Source: Neomesorhizobium albiziae (GTDB lineage: Bacteria > Pseudomonadota > Alphaproteobacteria > Rhizobiales > Rhizobiaceae). Taken from it: DNA of 64,000 bases. Below, in pieces: positions 63,930 through 64,000 of the stretch. The stretch covers positions 186,001 through 250,000 of the forward strand of contig NZ_FOSL01000004.1 in the NCBI RefSeq assembly GCF_900114255.1, read 5' to 3'. Numbering within the stretch: the stretch's first letter is position 1; every line of letters begins with the position of its first letter. Under the pieces are notes generated by a model. It was not told the DNA's origin. It made no database searches and saw only the letters and a list, made by a program, of their open reading frames with translations. The translations under genes and the position numbers were made by a program.

Positions 63930-64000
63930 GGCTTTTCCTCCGCCGCCCGGATCGCCGCCAACACGCGGGAAGGCGTTGCCGGAACCTTCCGCACCAGCAC
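63926..64000 (-). CDS. C-terminal end of an upstream gene, possibly a molybdopterin hydroxylase subunit
   Basis: Only 24 codons and a stop lie in the window. The tail reads V-L-V-R-K-V-P-A-T-P-S-R-V-L-A-A-I-R-A-A-E-E-K-P, similar to the last residues of xanthine-dehydrogenase-type molybdopterin-binding subunits (x-V-P-x-T-P-x-R-V-L-x-A-I/L). The stop overlaps the reductase ATG (ATGA), so it is the preceding operon gene. The fragment is too short to be sure of the family. Confidence 0.45.
   Translation of the reverse strand: MLVRKVPATPSRVLAAIRAAEEKP

Overview
The window is a stretch of high-GC chromosome from an alphaproteobacterium of the order Hyphomicrobiales (Rhizobiales). It most resembles Mesorhizobium or a close relative. 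The evidence is the gene order (mnmE, mnmG, rsmG, parA, parB beside rho, hemJ and hemE), rhizobial parS sites, hslV and hslU separated by an acetyltransferase and a DUF2585 gene, and many ABC and TTT uptake systems. No rRNA, tRNA, CRISPR array, intact insertion sequence or prophage was found.

Layout. (1) 1-7.3 kb: the end of a metallophosphoesterase, an exported alpha/beta hydrolase, the ffh-chorismate mutase-rpsP operon, a PAS-GGDEF-EAL protein, and a MarR regulator with a hotdog thioesterase. (2) 7.3-22.3 kb: the replication and segregation core. It has mnmE, mnmG, rsmG, parA and parB with a cluster of parS sites, rho-hemJ-hemE, and a 400-base gap after hemE that has the makings of the chromosomal origin (AT-rich block, four GANTC sites, DnaA-box-like 9-mers). 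Rightward from that gap run ppsR, maf, aroE, coaE and dnaQ. (3) 22.3-31.7 kb: envelope and protein quality control (secB, fxsA-like, Tim44-like, mltA, smr, XRE regulator, DUF1402, the hslVU locus) and a histone-deacetylase-like amidohydrolase. (4) 31.8-42.2 kb: an amino-sugar regulon. A leftward operon (BadF-type kinase, GntR regulator, SIS deaminase, nagA) and a rightward operon (murQ, four-gene ABC importer, Gfo/Idh/MocA dehydrogenase) diverge from a gap with two mirrored pairs of TGGTATT repeats. (5) 42.2-50.5 kb: a class III nucleotide cyclase, then a divergent catabolic locus with HMG-CoA lyase, family III CoA-transferase and FAH hydrolase on one side and a FadR-type regulator with a tripartite tricarboxylate transporter on the other. 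(6) 50.5-56.5 kb: a decayed IS481-type transposase fragment, an IclR regulator, a two-domain ALDH16-like dehydrogenase downstream of deoC, and ferredoxin-NADP reductase. (7) 56.6-64 kb: hyuA-hyuB facing a tightly overlapped operon with a probable molybdenum-hydroxylase C-terminus, 6-hydroxynicotinate reductase, a UPF0280 (ApbE-like) protein, a DUF1185 protein and a MarR regulator.

How they work together. The par/parS/oriC block handles replication and segregation. The amino-sugar regulon would import and recycle GlcNAc and MurNAc compounds to fructose-6-phosphate. The HMG-lyase locus looks like uptake, CoA activation and cleavage of a branched dicarboxylic acid such as 3-hydroxy-3-methylglutarate. 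DeoC plus the ALDH would take deoxyribose-5-phosphate to glyceraldehyde-3-phosphate and acetate. The right-end operon looks like reductive catabolism of an N-heteroaromatic acid, and the neighbouring HyuAB is a candidate ATP-dependent lactam opener. The last two loci are the best candidates for undescribed biology.
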